From NCBI GenBank assembly GCA_002633005.1, contig NMRA01000234.1, positions 382,438-446,437 of the forward strand: a DNA stretch of 64,000 nt, read 5' to 3'. Source of the DNA: Phoronis australis. Taxonomy: Eukaryota; Phoronida; Phoronidae. Position numbers and translations under genes: made by a program. Within the stretch, counting starts at the first letter, position 1. Every line of letters starts with the position of its first letter. This document shows positions 26,601 to 37,677 of this stretch, piece by piece. The notes beneath the pieces are model-generated. The model ran no database searches, had not been told where the DNA came from, and saw only the letters and a list, made by a program, of their open reading frames with translations.

Positions 26601-29600
26601 AGTGTCTAGGTATTTACAACGCCAGATACAAATGTAAAATTAAAAATTATCCGTCATAAATCATTTGTACTTTACTGCCAAATTACAACCAATTTACATT
26701 TCTTCAAAATCACTAAAATACAGAAAATCAATGAGCCCGAGAAATCTCAAAATGATTCAATATATTATTAAAAAGATGAAAAAGCTGTAAATCTAAACAA
26801 TACATAAATGTAAATGGTGAGCTAACAGTAGTTCTGAGCTACTTCACAGTTTTGACACAATTTCCAACTTCTAGACTGTCAGTTAACTAGCACTACAATC
26901 CAAGGAGAAGAACCTTTCCCAAAAACCACCACACAACAGGAAAACCGCACCAGACGACTCCAGAAGTTGTACCAGCAACCATGTGATAGCGACACCTGCA
27001 GTCTAAGCACACACCCAGCAAGTCAGTGCCATCTGCAGTCTAAGCACACCCTCAGTCATGTGTCACGTGAGACAGCACCATCTGCAGTCTAAGCATTGTA
27101 GAACTCAATGTATCACCAAAGAATTCTACTTAGGCTTTGTTTCAAAAGAATCCAGGCCAAACTGGATGTGTTTGCCACAAAAAAACAGCGAATGATCAAA
27201 AGAAGCAACTGAGAGGCAGACGAGAAAGGCATGCATCGCTAGAGGGTAGTCTACAGGATTACAACAGGCCAAGCACCACAAGCAGTCTGTTGCATTACCT
27301 CGTAGCCTTTGTCCTAACAGACGCACATCAGCCAATAATAGAGAAACAGTTAGGGACAAGCCATGACAATGTAATATGCATTGGCTGAGCTATTCTCATA
27401 TACACATTTTCATCACTGAATTAAGCTGAAGACAGTTTATGTTTGCAACACCTTGCAAACCAATAACCTGCGAATTTCATGAAATACAAAAACAGAACTG
27501 CTGGCAGACGTTGAGAAGAAAATCAACAATGTCAAAAATACACAATGAAGTCAAATCAAAGGTTGAGTGTGCTTCCGTTTCACTTGAATGAGATTTTATG
27601 TAGAGACATAAGTTAATGAAGGACAACACCTTGTATTTTCTTAAATCTGATAACAACTATACAAAAACGCTAGACAGTGTGAATGGCCACAACAAGCATG
27701 GCATACAATGGCTTGAGTTATTGTGACTGAAGTCCAACATGTAGCCGGTATTTTCATGTATTTAGAAACTTACAATTCAGTATGATACTAAGTGCTGTCA
27801 CTGTAAGTTAAGGATATCTCAAACCTTATTCACAAAAATTAGGCGTTTTTACAATATTTTACATAAATCTAGAAATCTTCATTATCCGGAACTTTAGATA
27901 AAAAATATATACCGTATATCGAGAAAAAAAGATTTAGCAGAACCACCTGGTCAAAGGTTACAGGGCTGTCACTCCAATCGAATCTCCTGCCAGGCACAGT
28001 CACAAAACCACTGGTATTCCAAAGTAATGGCTTTGCTTGCAGTTTTTGCAAGCAGCGGTTGTCAAAGAAATTTGATGAAATGTGGAATGTGCGACCATCA
28101 TAATAGTTCAAAAACATACATGGATTACAAAATGATCATTGTCAGTCCTGTTCACATTTTCTGCATTCAATTAGCAACCCAAAATTAAAGAAATTTGTTG
28201 ACAAAAAGACCACCTCCAAAATGCCGACTTCTACGTCTGTTTCTGCTTCCGCCAGATTAAGATCTCGAGGGTCAGCCTCGTTTCTAAATCAACCAATGGT
28301 ATTCCAGTACAAACTAGGTCATTACGTTAACTTTTAACATCTTTTCACCAGTCACATCAACTGACGGCAGCAAATACTCAGCGACAAAATGGCGTCGCGA
28401 GCAAGGCATGCGTATGGAAAATGTAGACATTTTTGCATATACTGCCGACTTCTTTCTTTAAATGACTTTTTCCGTTTTGGTTAAGGAACTGGTACTGTGT
28501 TTTGTTTCATTCAGGCCTTACAACTACCACAGGTATCATTGTAATTTGCAATATTCCACGTCTTAACAACTTTGTGGAGCATGTCTGTGAATAATTATTT
28601 ACAGACAGGTTACGTGTTTAGACGGGCATAGAGCAGTTCCGTATGAACCTTCTGTCCTTTCATTCGAGTCCTCATACTAGTGAGTCAAGGAAGTGTACAT
28701 AGCATGGAATGGCGCCGTGAAAGGCCAAGACAAAGCGAACTTTGGATCCTGAGGGAGTTCTGCGTCTGCATGCATGTGACAGTTGAGAACAAACGTGACT
28801 CCAAGTCAGTGCTCCACCTGTGTGACTTGGTGTTCACAAGCACAGCAAGTTGTGAAAAAGATAAATCCTCAAAGTTGTGAAAAAAGATAAATCCCCAAAA
28901 AAATCATCAATTTGATCAGCAATTTGACATTTTGATGTTTAGGAACACAAGTTCGGTTCTGGTTCACAAGGAAACGGTTCTGTGAATTTCACCGAAACTT
29001 TCCAATTTCAATATTTATTCATCAATCTCAAAAACGCTGTTAGGATTTTCCTTTTAAGCACCTAATTTTTTGCGAAACATCAGATGGAAGATTATGACTG
29101 CTATTCGTTCCAAAAATACCTCAAGTTTTATGAGTTTTTTGCCAAAACAACTTAATGAGCAACCAAAAATTCTTAACAGCGTTTTTGAGGTATAATGTGA
29201 AGTTTTCATTTAAAAGTTTCATTAAAATCGACAAAGGGTATGAAATGTACATTTCTTAAAAATGAGATTTTGACTTAAAAGGTGGTAACGTAATAATAAT
29301 GGCACATAAAAATAAAACCTATCTATATAATCTTTGATCTTTTTTCTTTCAGAATATATCTATTTTACTAATTGACATAGCATGGATTTTTTATTTATAG
29401 AATGAAAGTCATTAAATAAGGTTTAAGATACCCTTAAAGTACCACGCAGCACTATTTAGTCAATGTTACAGTGGAAGCATTCAATAAACACGACATCCAC
29501 TGCATAACTTCATCACAGCACTATTTAGTCAATGTTACAGTGGAAGCATTCAATGAACAAGACATCCACTGCATAACTTCATCACAGCACTATTTAGTCA

Positions 29601-32600
29601 ATGTTACAGTGGAAGCATTCAATGAACACAACATCCACTGCATGACTTCAACACAGCACTATTTAGTCAATGTTGCTGTGGAAGCATTCAATGAACACGA
29701 CATCCACTGCATGACTTCATCACAGCACTATTTAGTCAATGTTACAGTGGAAGCATTCAATGAACACAACATCCACTGCATAACTTCATCACAGCACTAT
29801 TTAGTCAATGTTACAGTGGAAGCATTCAATGAACACAACATCCACTGCATAACTTCATCACAGCACTATTTAGTCAATGTTACAGTGGAAGCATTCAATG
29901 AACACAACATCCACTGCATGACTTCAACACAGCACTATTTAGTCAATGTTGCTGTGGAAGCATTCAATGAACACGACATCCACTGCATGACTTCATCACA
30001 GCACTATTTAGTCAATGTTACAGTGGAAGCATTCAATGAACACAACATCCACTGCATGACTTCATCACAGCACTATTTAGTCAATGTTACAGTGGAAGCA
30101 TTCAATGAACACAACATCCACTGCATGACTTCATCACAGCACTATTTAGTCAATGTTACAGTGGAAGCATTCAATGAACACAACATCCACTGCATGACTT
30201 CATCACAGCACTATTTAGTCAATGTTACAGTGGAAGCATTCAATGAACACAACATCCACTACATGACTTCATCACAGCACTATTTAGTCAATGTTACAGT
30301 GGAAGCATTCAATGAACACAACATCCACTGCATGACTTCATCACGTACAATTAGGGACACTAACTCGTCACATTACAGAACCTAAACATGAACCAAAACA
30401 ACAATTTCTGAAGATGGCGCTACAGGGGACTTTAAGGATGGCGCTAACGTGGACACGTGAATGGTGATTACCACTGTTATGAATGCAAACATGCAAATTG
30501 AATTGTTTTTCTACGGTTGCCCGGCAACAGGATTTAAGCAGCGGGTAATAAAAGGTGGTCGATCAAGGTTCAGTTTTGATATATTGCAAAAGCAACACCT
30601 TGTGAGTTCCAAGTCACCGTTCAGTAGTCCAAACAGTTAACAACACAAACTGTCACTGATAGGCACATTCGAAAACTTGTTTTGGTTGCACAATTGCATT
30701 TACTTGGCAACAGAAGTTTTAGAAGACTGAACAGGTGCTACTTGAAATTCCAAGGTTGGCCCAACTCCAGATGGGAGCGCTACACATTCACTTACCCTCC
30801 TGAAATGATTTAGGGTGTCCGGACTGAGCAGACACATCTCTGTGATCAGCACCACAGCTGTCAGCAACACACCTGAATAAGAAAAACAACAATGAAAAAC
30901 ATGGCATGTAGGGGCGGCAGCAGTATCATAGCACGGTGTTAATGAGTAATATCATCAGCGAATGTATGGGCAGGTCTTAAGTGTCGTCCACACAAACTTA
31001 CACTAGAACAAGTTACACCTGGAAGGAGTTATTGGTAAGTTTGAGAGCTGTGTGGACACAATTTAAACAAGTGCACTTGCTCCACTTGTGACAACTTACT
31101 CCACCTTATCAAGGTAGTGACATGTAGTACAACTCAACATTAAGAAACAACACAACAGTTCAACTCATTGGTATAGAACGAGAACTGTTAATAGTGTACA
31201 AACCGTGATTCTTCTCGTTCAGTAGAGGTCTCGTGGCCGGGATAAATATTTCCATAAGCTCAGGTACTTTTCTAATTATACGCACTGCACACAGGATCGC
31301 CTGGGAAAAAACAGTTGAAATTGGATGAACTGGGTAAAACAAGAAAAGAATCTGTATAGCGTTTTAACTTACACGTTTTAGTGAAATAAAAGTGACTGAA
31401 ATTACAAGTTACATATGCAGTCTATCATTAAGTAAAATGTTAGTTGCTTAACTCAATGATTCACCACAAAAACTTTAAAAACATGTACAAGAAACATGAA
31501 ATATAACACCATTTACTACATTTTGAACTGAAGCCATATCATCACCTGACCAGGTTTAAATCTTCGTTAATAAGACTGTTAAAGTTAGAAGTAGATTGAT
31601 GTGTAATTCTCAAAAACTAAGAATTGACTACATATCAAACTATATGTCTCAATGACAAAACTACACACAAAGCACACTTCACAGGTTTCAGATATTACAC
31701 ATAAACAAGATTTGAATGAAAAAAAAAATCAGCATGTAAAACTTTACAAAAACTGAGAATTCAGTAAAAGATTATTTGCTGGCGTTGTTATTCATGAAAA
31801 TATGGTATTGATGACAATTTAAGGGGGACAACAACAATTTTGATGTCATCTAAATACAGATCCTTGGTTTTCTAAGAAATACCACTCCATGTTAATTGCT
31901 GTGTCCCTGGCATGTATTTACTGCCATGCAAACCACAACATGAAACAGACAGCTTGACAAAGGGCCCACATCTTGGTTCTGCACTCGCTGCCATTGTGCA
32001 AACATAATGTCCAACTTGCTATAGAATGCAGTCGGAGGCGGTTATTCGTGTTTGCTCAATGGCTATGAATGCAGAACCAAGATGTGGGTCTTTTGCTTAG
32101 GTGTTATTGTCAATTTATATAGTTGCATGGCTATGAAGGATATATTACTGGTCCCCATTCCAGCTCATATATTAAACACACCAGGCCTTGTCAACTAGTA
32201 AAAGTATATATTTTCTGAGACAAAAGATGAGGGATTATAAAAATATATTTTATATTTAGGTGCCACTATTATGGTTACATTAACACCTTTTTCAAGTCAA
32301 AATTTTATTTTTAAGAAAGGTACATTCATAGCAAAATAACCAGTCGATTTTAACGAAACCTTTTTTAAACGAAAACTTCACCAGTTACCTCAAAAACACT
32401 GCTAGGAATTTTCGATTAGTCTCTTAGTTTCGTTTCCATGACAAATCAACTCGCAAAACTCAAGGTATTTTTGTAAAAAACAGCAGTTGTATTCGTCATT
32501 GTTACAATACGCAAAAACTAAGCCTTTATATCGAAAATCCTAACAACATTTTTGAGACTGATGAATTAATATAGAGTTTGGAAAGTTTCAGCAAAATATA

Positions 32601-35481
32601 CCAAGCCATTTTCGAGGACTCCCATTCCTAAGTTCAAATTAAGCTGATTTTCCGAAGTCCATAAAAAGCACAAAAAAGTCTCGGGGTGTTTTGATTAATC
32701 ATTCATGGTATATATTTTGTATTTGAAGTTCCTTGAGACTGAAGATAAGTATCTTGCTAGACATACGTGAAACACTGTAAAAATGGCCAATTTTTGTGAA
32801 TAAGATTTGAGATAACCTTAAATACATGCCAGGGGAATGAACAGGGAAAAATATTTTACCAAGATAACCACGAAATACACAATTTTAAGAAAGGCAACAT
32901 AAAAAAGCTGCTTTCATGTTCAAGGTACTTCTACCCCGCCAGTAACTATTGTGGAATACCCAAATATTAATCTAACAATTAGGCAGGAAAAAGTGACAGG
33001 CAAGCTGCTGTGTTGTACAGAAGATGCTCATGTGTCTCATGCACTGCGATGCATAGGGACAAAGTCAAGTGCTGAAAGATGCTTTTTTCTGTTTTGTTGG
33101 GTACGCAAAGTTTATTGCTCAATACGCAACATAAATATATTATTACATGCTCTCAGTCATTAATCACCTCATCTAAAACCCTCGTGAGATTTGAAGAAAT
33201 ACCTTCCAAATCTTACTCAGGGTCTACTTACAAAAATAATAGCCTGGCCACGTAATCTATATTCACCACAATACCACAACTGCCAAATCAATACATTGTA
33301 CAATAATACAAAAGGTTTACCTTCTTCTTAACGTAGGCATTTGACGATTTGATAATTTTCTCCACTTCACCAGCCAGGTCTCGACTCATCTCAGTCGAGC
33401 ATATGTTTCCGAGCGTGCAGAGGGCCAGAGACGAGACGTATTGACTCTGGTGGCTGAGGTCACTGTGGGAACCAACACAGAGCAGTTTGACTAGATTTAG
33501 AAACTGTTAAATATAGCCTAAGAATATTCAAACAAGGTACATGAATGTTGCTGGTGGTCAACATCTATACAATGGTGGTTACCATAACAACCGCTACCCC
33601 AAACATAACAAACTGGATGAATAAAACAAAACCAACTAGTTATACAAACCATCAACAAATTAACACCACTTACAAGCAGTGGAAACGATTGAATTGAAAG
33701 TTTTGATTTCAGAGTAAAGTACCTCACAGTACAGCTTTGAAGCACAGTAATCAGATCCCAGTTTCAAACAATTCACTTTACTTAATTTACCAACTAAAAT
33801 GATATCTGTTGAGAAACAGCTATTACGCGTCATCCCACAGCAAGAATTATGAATGCTGATACGTAAACATATCGGCAGCTGATGGCCATTACATACTTTT
33901 TTAAGGAGTTTGTGACTAAGAGATGGACATCTTGTCTTTCATCAAGCAGTAACATAGCACCCAAATATCCAATCCGCTTGTCTGTGTACTTGATGGAGGC
34001 AATCAGCTTGAGACATTCCAGCTGAAACAGAACACAGGAGACAAGAATCAGTAGATTGTACAATAATACACCAGTTGACAGCAGATGTACAAGAATACAT
34101 CAGGTGACAATATATGTACAATAATACATTAGTTGACAATAGACATACAACACAGTGTTCTACACGTCTGAAAATCTCAACAGGTCGCACGCGTACAAAT
34201 GGCAGCAGACATGAGGGAAGAGCACAGCAGTCAATGTTCTCTGTAGCCTAGTGTGCGCCTTATTTTTACCCTCATACTTCAACAGTAATGCACAGTAGGG
34301 CAAACAAATAACTGTGTTCAATTTTTTATTTGTAAACAGGTGACAATGGACTTATTTAAAAACATATCACATAAACCATTTCTTAGTCAATGACATTAAC
34401 ATGGGAGTCTATATAGACGTGTTTAAAACAGCATGCGGAAATATTTTACTCAATAATTGTGATTGTCAATGTCAAAAAAGTCCAAAAAGTCTAACAAAGA
34501 GGTAAACTATTCAGCAGCAATATTACATACATGTCTTCCTACCAAGTAGACAGTCCAAGTGAAGTAGCACATAATTCTAAGATTTTTGGTGATTAACTAC
34601 CAAAATTTAAAAATATAAACCATCAAATCCAACAATTCTGGCCACAAATCAATCATTTTTAACAGACATGTTCAAGCAATTTTTCATTAATTCTCAAGGT
34701 GGTGCTGTTCCTTTCCGGGTTATGAGAAACAGCAAACATGGAGAGCAGTAATTTATGGGTGAAATAGAGCTGGGGTGCAATTCAGTACGAAAAGTATTAG
34801 CAATTCCCAAATCATGTTTATGTTATCATTTTGAAGTAGATGGAATTTACCAATCAATTTACAAAATTAAAAAAATCTATGTTAGCCAACACGAATTTTT
34901 CTGTCAGAAAATGGAAAACCAGGGTCTCTTGCCAGCAGTTGTAACACAAACTTATATCTTAGGCCTATTTACAAGGTGCCATTCTGCTCCTTAATTGCAA
35001 GAAACAAACTTTTAGAAAATTCACAAAAGTCAATAAAATTAATAAAATGATAATTATTAGAGTGCATGACTCAAAAGAAGAATTGTCATTCGCGGACCAA
35101 GATAATGACATAAGTTGATGACTTCAGTTGCCAAATTGTAACTACTGTCAACTAAATAGTAAATCGCTAAAAATCACTACCCTAGCATCTAGCTACGCAT
35201 GATGCAAAAATGAAATAAACAGGTACAAACAAGCCACAACTTCTGTAACTGACTACCACCAGACTGGATGATAGACAACTTACCTGACCAAAGTGGGCGG
35301 GGTAGCCTAGCATGTGCAGGTAGAGGAGTTTTGCCACATTACGGCACCTGTACACACTGTCTTCCTCCTTAAACTTATCCCGCACCTGGGCAGATTCTTT
35401 CTTGACCACTTCACGCTCTTCAGCGGCCGTGCGTGCTGCACGAATCTCCCGGATGAGATCACGCAGGCGTTTCGGTGGCAT
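11660..35481 (-). CDS. AP1G1: AP-1 complex subunit gamma (gamma-adaptin), 21 coding exons, 815 aa
   Basis: Exons 5'->3': 35481-35284, 34021-33897, 33462-33321, 31300-31204, 30872-30796, 26568-26473, 26318-26238, one of 25644-25546 or 25020-24922, 24540-24485, 23953-23840, 23500-23360, 22423-22369, 22062-21850, 19460-19333, 19087-18983, 18724-18571, 17803-17686, 17402-17304, 13207-13047, 12412-12320, 11755-11660. They sum to 2448 bases with every phase consistent (human is about 822 aa). The armadillo trunk spans roughly residues 1-600 ([67 protein letters not shown]). The hinge has clathrin-box-like ILDLLGG and LLDLLGD. The ear, from about residue 700, ends EVNNFPPGV. The protein sorts cargo into clathrin vesicles at the trans-Golgi network and endosomes. 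ATG 35481 matches the family N-terminus. The acceptor beside 35501 means 5' UTR continues in an upstream exon I could not find. The donor after 31204 is the weaker GTTTGT. Confidence 0.96.
12544..12715 (+). mobile_element. Second tRNA-derived SINE-like element
   Basis: The A-box-like TGGCTCAGTGGTTTGA is followed 34 nt later by a B-box-like GGTTAAATTCC, then a non-tRNA body. It differs from the SINE at 4491. It lies in the AP1G1 intron between the exons ending at 13047 and starting at 12412. No second copy was found here, so the 3' limit is approximate. A degraded tRNA pseudogene is the alternative. Confidence 0.55.
15388..15795. mobile_element. About 400-bp MITE-like repeat, copy 1
   Basis: The right end reads GTGTGTGGACAGGACTTAAG. 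The left end is a diverged inverted version near TTTAAGTGCAGACTTACC. Relatives occur at about 16790-17215 (the duplicate allele), at about 22820-23185 with the same GTGTGGACAGGACTTAA end, and as a partial copy at 30975-31105. It has no coding potential. A short direct array of the end sequence occupies 15755-15850. Confidence 0.55.
15854..16089 (-). mobile_element. Truncated hAT-like DNA transposon end
   Basis: Read on the minus strand from 16089, the piece starts CAGGGCTTGGAATTTTCC, a hAT-type terminus. The next 8 bases on + (16090-16097, CTTACTGA) match the uninterrupted site at 14674-14681 in the other copy of the block, so this is an allele-specific insertion. Its other end is missing at N 15853. 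Confidence 0.6.
17965..18190. repeat. About 47-bp minisatellite, roughly five units
   Basis: Units run AACCAGG(C/G)ATCACCCTAGAC followed by a TGAATAATTTTGTAGATAG-like tail. The two central units are identical and the outer ones diverged. It lies in an AP1G1 intron. Confidence 0.8.
19880..20670. repeat. 69-bp minisatellite, about 11 units
   Basis: Seven or so central units, each containing AACATGTACAGTGCACAGTG, are nearly identical, and the edge units are degraded. Because 69 is a multiple of 3, a 223-codon frame stays open on the AP1G1 strand. It has no splice sites or similarity and is not a gene. It lies in the intron between the exons ending at 21850 and starting at 19460. Confidence 0.92.
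22480..22740. repeat. Short tandem array, unit about 48-60 bp, five units
   Basis: Units contain CATCTTACTAACCACTGACT and AACACAGTC(C/T)AGTCA with small indels between copies. It is intronic in AP1G1 and abuts the diverged MITE copy at 22820-23185. Confidence 0.8.
22820..23185. mobile_element. MITE-like repeat, diverged copy
   Basis: It shares with 15388-15795 the phrases CTGTGTGGACGCTTTT-like, GGGGTAA(C/G)TT and the terminal GTGTGGACAGGACTTAA. Divergence is clearly higher than between the two alleles at 15-17 kb, so this is an independent older insertion in an AP1G1 intron. Confidence 0.5.
24922..25020 (-). CDS. AP1G1: AP1G1 alternative exon A (33 codons, proximal to the 3' end)
   Basis: The exon begins GTAGCCACT after an ATGTAG acceptor and ends CTCAGG before GTATGT. 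Both ends are phase 0. It encodes residues 273-305 of the trunk: [12 protein letters not shown], then [12 protein letters not shown], then AINSESGLR. Exon B at 25546-25644 has the same length and phases and encodes the same segment with six substitutions. Either joins correctly to MNDILAQ upstream and VLAVNILG downstream. The NS and SES residues are closer to the usual metazoan form in parts. Including both would keep the frame but insert 33 extra residues into the armadillo solenoid, so one-at-a-time use is likely. Confidence 0.88.
25546..25644 (-). CDS. AP1G1: AP1G1 alternative exon B (33 codons, distal, duplicate of exon A)
   Basis: The exon begins GTGGCTACA after a CTTAG acceptor and ends CTTCGG before GTAGGA, phase 0 at both ends. 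It encodes [12 protein letters not shown], then [12 protein letters not shown], then GIESEPGLR. Against exon A, 24 of 33 codons differ but only six change the residue (N/H, S/A, V/I, A/G, N/E, S/P), with about 70% base identity. That bias towards silent change means both copies have been under protein-level selection for a long time. There is no stop, frameshift or broken splice site. The 525-bp intron between A and B shows no extended similarity to either flank. Confidence 0.88.
25930..26225. repeat. 57-bp minisatellite, five units, beside an AP1G1 donor site
   Basis: Units contain CAGTATATTGAACTCTTTAT and TCTCAACA(G/A)TAGA followed by GGGCGCACAAAG. The array ends about 12 bp from the donor of the exon at 26238-26318, so it occupies the start of the intron upstream of exons B and A. 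Open frames through it reflect only the multiple-of-three period. Confidence 0.9.
26985..27095. repeat. Short imperfect repeat, three units
   Basis: CTGCAGTCTAAGCA recurs three times at roughly 45-55-bp spacing with diverged linkers. It is intronic in AP1G1. Confidence 0.6.
27811..29443. mobile_element. TIR element (TTAAGG family), copy 1, interrupted by another repeat
   Basis: The left end reads TTAAGGATATCTCAAACC. The right end is its inverse, near GGTTTAAGATACCCTTAA. The outer parts (27811-27930 and about 28890-29443) match 32195-32825 in inverted orientation, for example the AAAAACGCTGTTAGGATTTT phrase. The middle, about 28010-28640, is a different repeat with its own copy at 36100-36700. 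It lies in the AP1G1 intron between the exons at 30796-30872 and 26473-26568. Confidence 0.65.
28010..28640. mobile_element. Nested repeat with a conserved 24-bp palindrome
   Basis: It is the inverse of 36100-36700 at roughly 75-80% identity by eye. One conserved core is the Gln-free, non-coding phrase GCTTCCGCCAGATTAAGATC. Near one end both copies hold a 24-bp near-palindrome (28583-28606, GTCTGTGAATAA then TTATTTACAGAC). It has no coding capacity, so it looks like a non-autonomous element inserted inside another one. Confidence 0.65.
29450..30345. repeat. 69-bp minisatellite, 13 units
   Basis: Units contain CAGCACTATTTAGTCAATGT and GTGGAAGCATTCAATGAACA and are highly homogeneous. A higher-order pattern is visible, because the GTTGCTGTGG variant recurs in units 4 and 8. 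The 304-codon frame on + is a by-product of the period. It is intronic and antisense to AP1G1. The array begins where the TTAAGG element ends. Confidence 0.93.
31963..32090. repeat. 42-bp-stem hairpin in an AP1G1 intron
   Basis: The arms 31963-32004 and 32049-32090 are complementary at 36 of 42 positions around a 44-nt loop. The arm contains CCCACATCTTGGTTCTGCA without mismatch. The hairpin would form in the AP1G1 pre-mRNA. It may be a MITE remnant or a small-RNA precursor-like fold; sequence alone cannot tell. Confidence 0.65.
32195..32825. mobile_element. TIR element (TTAAGG family), copy 2
   Basis: This is the inverted relative of 27811-29443 without the nested insertion. The right end reads TTTGAGATAACCTTAAA. 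The left end is unclear and may be truncated near 32195. Shared blocks include CTCAAAAACACTGCTAGGA. It sits in the AP1G1 intron between exons 33321-33462 and 31204-31300. Confidence 0.6.
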
Positions 35482-36099
35482 ATCAACAGATAGTGAAGGC
35501 ACTAAAAAAACAATAATTCAGAGCATGCAATTTACTTGTCTCGTTTTTAAAGTCGCACTTCCAAACAACAATGAACAGTGACAGGAAACCAGAAGTCACA
35601 ATGACACATTATGGAAAGACACGTCATTTGTTGTCAACAGCGCTATCCGATGAGTGAGAAATTGTCGGAAAGAATCATACTACCAAAGTGAATTAATTTC
35701 ATTTGTCTTATTTCCAAAATGGTAAAGGCGCATTTTGAACGCACATATAGCATTAGAGCAACTTTTCCTAGCCATGTCACTCAAACTGGATCAAAGAGTA
35801 TTCGCATATACTGATTTCTTACGGGCCAAGCCAGCCATATACTGATTACTTTCCTAGTTTAGAGTGTGCTGTGTTGCTAGACAGGTCCTCCGTTTATGCT
35901 GCCTCCTCTAGACCTGGCTGGCAGATGGGCGACCTCCTTATATGATAATCCTCAGTACATTTCCATTTGACCTTTAGAATACTGACCAATTATTAGAGTT
36001 TAGTATTCAATTTCACTGACGGAATAAATCACTATTCATAAGAAATATTGACTGCCGGAATATTTGTTGAGCTGAGGAGTGTGAACTTCCAGTTCTGGG

Positions 36100-36700
36100 T
36101 GTGACTAAACAGGTAACGCGTCTGTGAATAAGTATTTACAGACACGGTCCACGAGGTTGTTAAACCGTGGAACACAAGCTGCCCAAATATTGCAAATTAA
36201 AATTGTATCTGTGGTAGTTGCAAGACCTGAACGAAGCAAATACAGCACCAGTTCTTAACAAAAACAGAACAAGTTCTTTAAAGAAAGAAGTCGACAGTAT
36301 ATGCAAAAAATGTCAACATTTTCCACTCACATGCCTTGCTCTCAATGCCATCTTGTCGCTGAGTATTTACTGCCATAAGTTGATGTCGTGATACGTGAAA
36401 AGATGTCAACGATTTAACTATTGACCTAATTTGTACTTGAATGCCATTGGTTGAATCAAAAACGAGACTGACCATCAAGATCTTAATCTGGCGGAAGCGG
36501 AAATAAGGCGCCGAAGGTGGTCTTTTTCATCGACAAATTTCTTTATTTTGGGTTGTTGATTCTTGTGTAGAAAATGGTCATTCTATAACCCATGTATGCT
36601 TTTGAGCTATTGTGAAGGTCCCATGTTCCACATTTCGGCAAATTTCTTTGACAACCGCGGCTTGCAAACACTGCAAGCAAAGCAGTGTGAAAATGGCGAG
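36100..36700. mobile_element. Dispersed repeat, inverse copy of 28010-28640
   Basis: It matches the reverse complement of the AP1G1 intronic repeat along most of its length, including the conserved GTCTGTGAATAAG...TTTACAGAC palindrome at 36120-36143. It lies about 620 bp upstream of the AP1G1 start codon, so it may overlap the promoter or 5' UTR region. Confidence 0.65.
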
Positions 36701-37677
36701 TTACCGATTTTGGGAACTGAACGAGGGACTGCTCAAAGATAAAGTTTGATAACGGGAGTATTTGTTTGAGTTGGAAGGAATTAAATACATTGATGGCTTC
36801 CTAAGGCGTCCCTCAATGCCCTAAAGGTATTTCTAATGTGTCTTTGATGTTTTAGTCAGTGCGAGGCATAATTCGCCGAAAGCTGTATACACATGCATGC
36901 TTCACTTGATGTCATTTGTTGCACTTTTAAATGAGTAACTTTTAATGGGGAAGTAGGTCGCACCATACCACAGGCACGACACTGGCATTCAACAGCAGTA
37001 GAACTGTCCATAGGCATTGGCATGGGCCATTCCCATGCCATGGCCGACACTCGAGTCTAGACTAAGCTAAGCAAAGCTAGAATTAACAAAATGGAATTGT
37101 GCAACAGAACCGCGCTTGAAACTGCAAGGTAGTGCAGTTCGTAATGTATCATCTGTGTCAATTCGGGCATCATCAAAATGACAATGAAACAAAACCCGAG
37201 GCGAGGGCGAGGGGGTGTCACTACAACGCTTGCGGATTTTTTTTCATTTTTTGCTTACCTCCCTCGCAGTCGGCACAGTGGTTAGTAAGCAAAAAAACGA
37301 TTAGACGCAAAGTTACCAACAATTTCAGAACCCTTAATATAATTAGAAATAATAAATAAAATAAAAACAGTTGATAGAGATATGTTACCTGGTTTAAATG
37401 TTTATTAATCAGCAGCCACTAACATCTCACCGAACCAAAATGGCCGGTGATGTAACCCAACAACAGCTTTGAATATTGTTTCGACGCAGAGAAAATGTGA
37501 TTCAGTAACAATACTTGTATTATAAAGTGTTTAAATATCAATTCAATATACGGCATTTTTTACCTTAAATGTTAAAAAAGTACACAGCAACACTCTTAAG
37601 TATTCAATTTTTAGAGAATCTTCCAACAACACTACCACAATTTAATGAAAGTAGTCCGACACCGTGGCAAAAGAGTG

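Noticed and set aside
29450-30345. Possible CRISPR array
   Set aside because: The repeats are head to tail with no unique spacers, and the window is clearly animal DNA.
29471-30385. 304-codon open frame on the plus strand
   Set aside because: Same reason: 13 copies of a 69-bp unit, antisense to AP1G1, with no start or promoter context.
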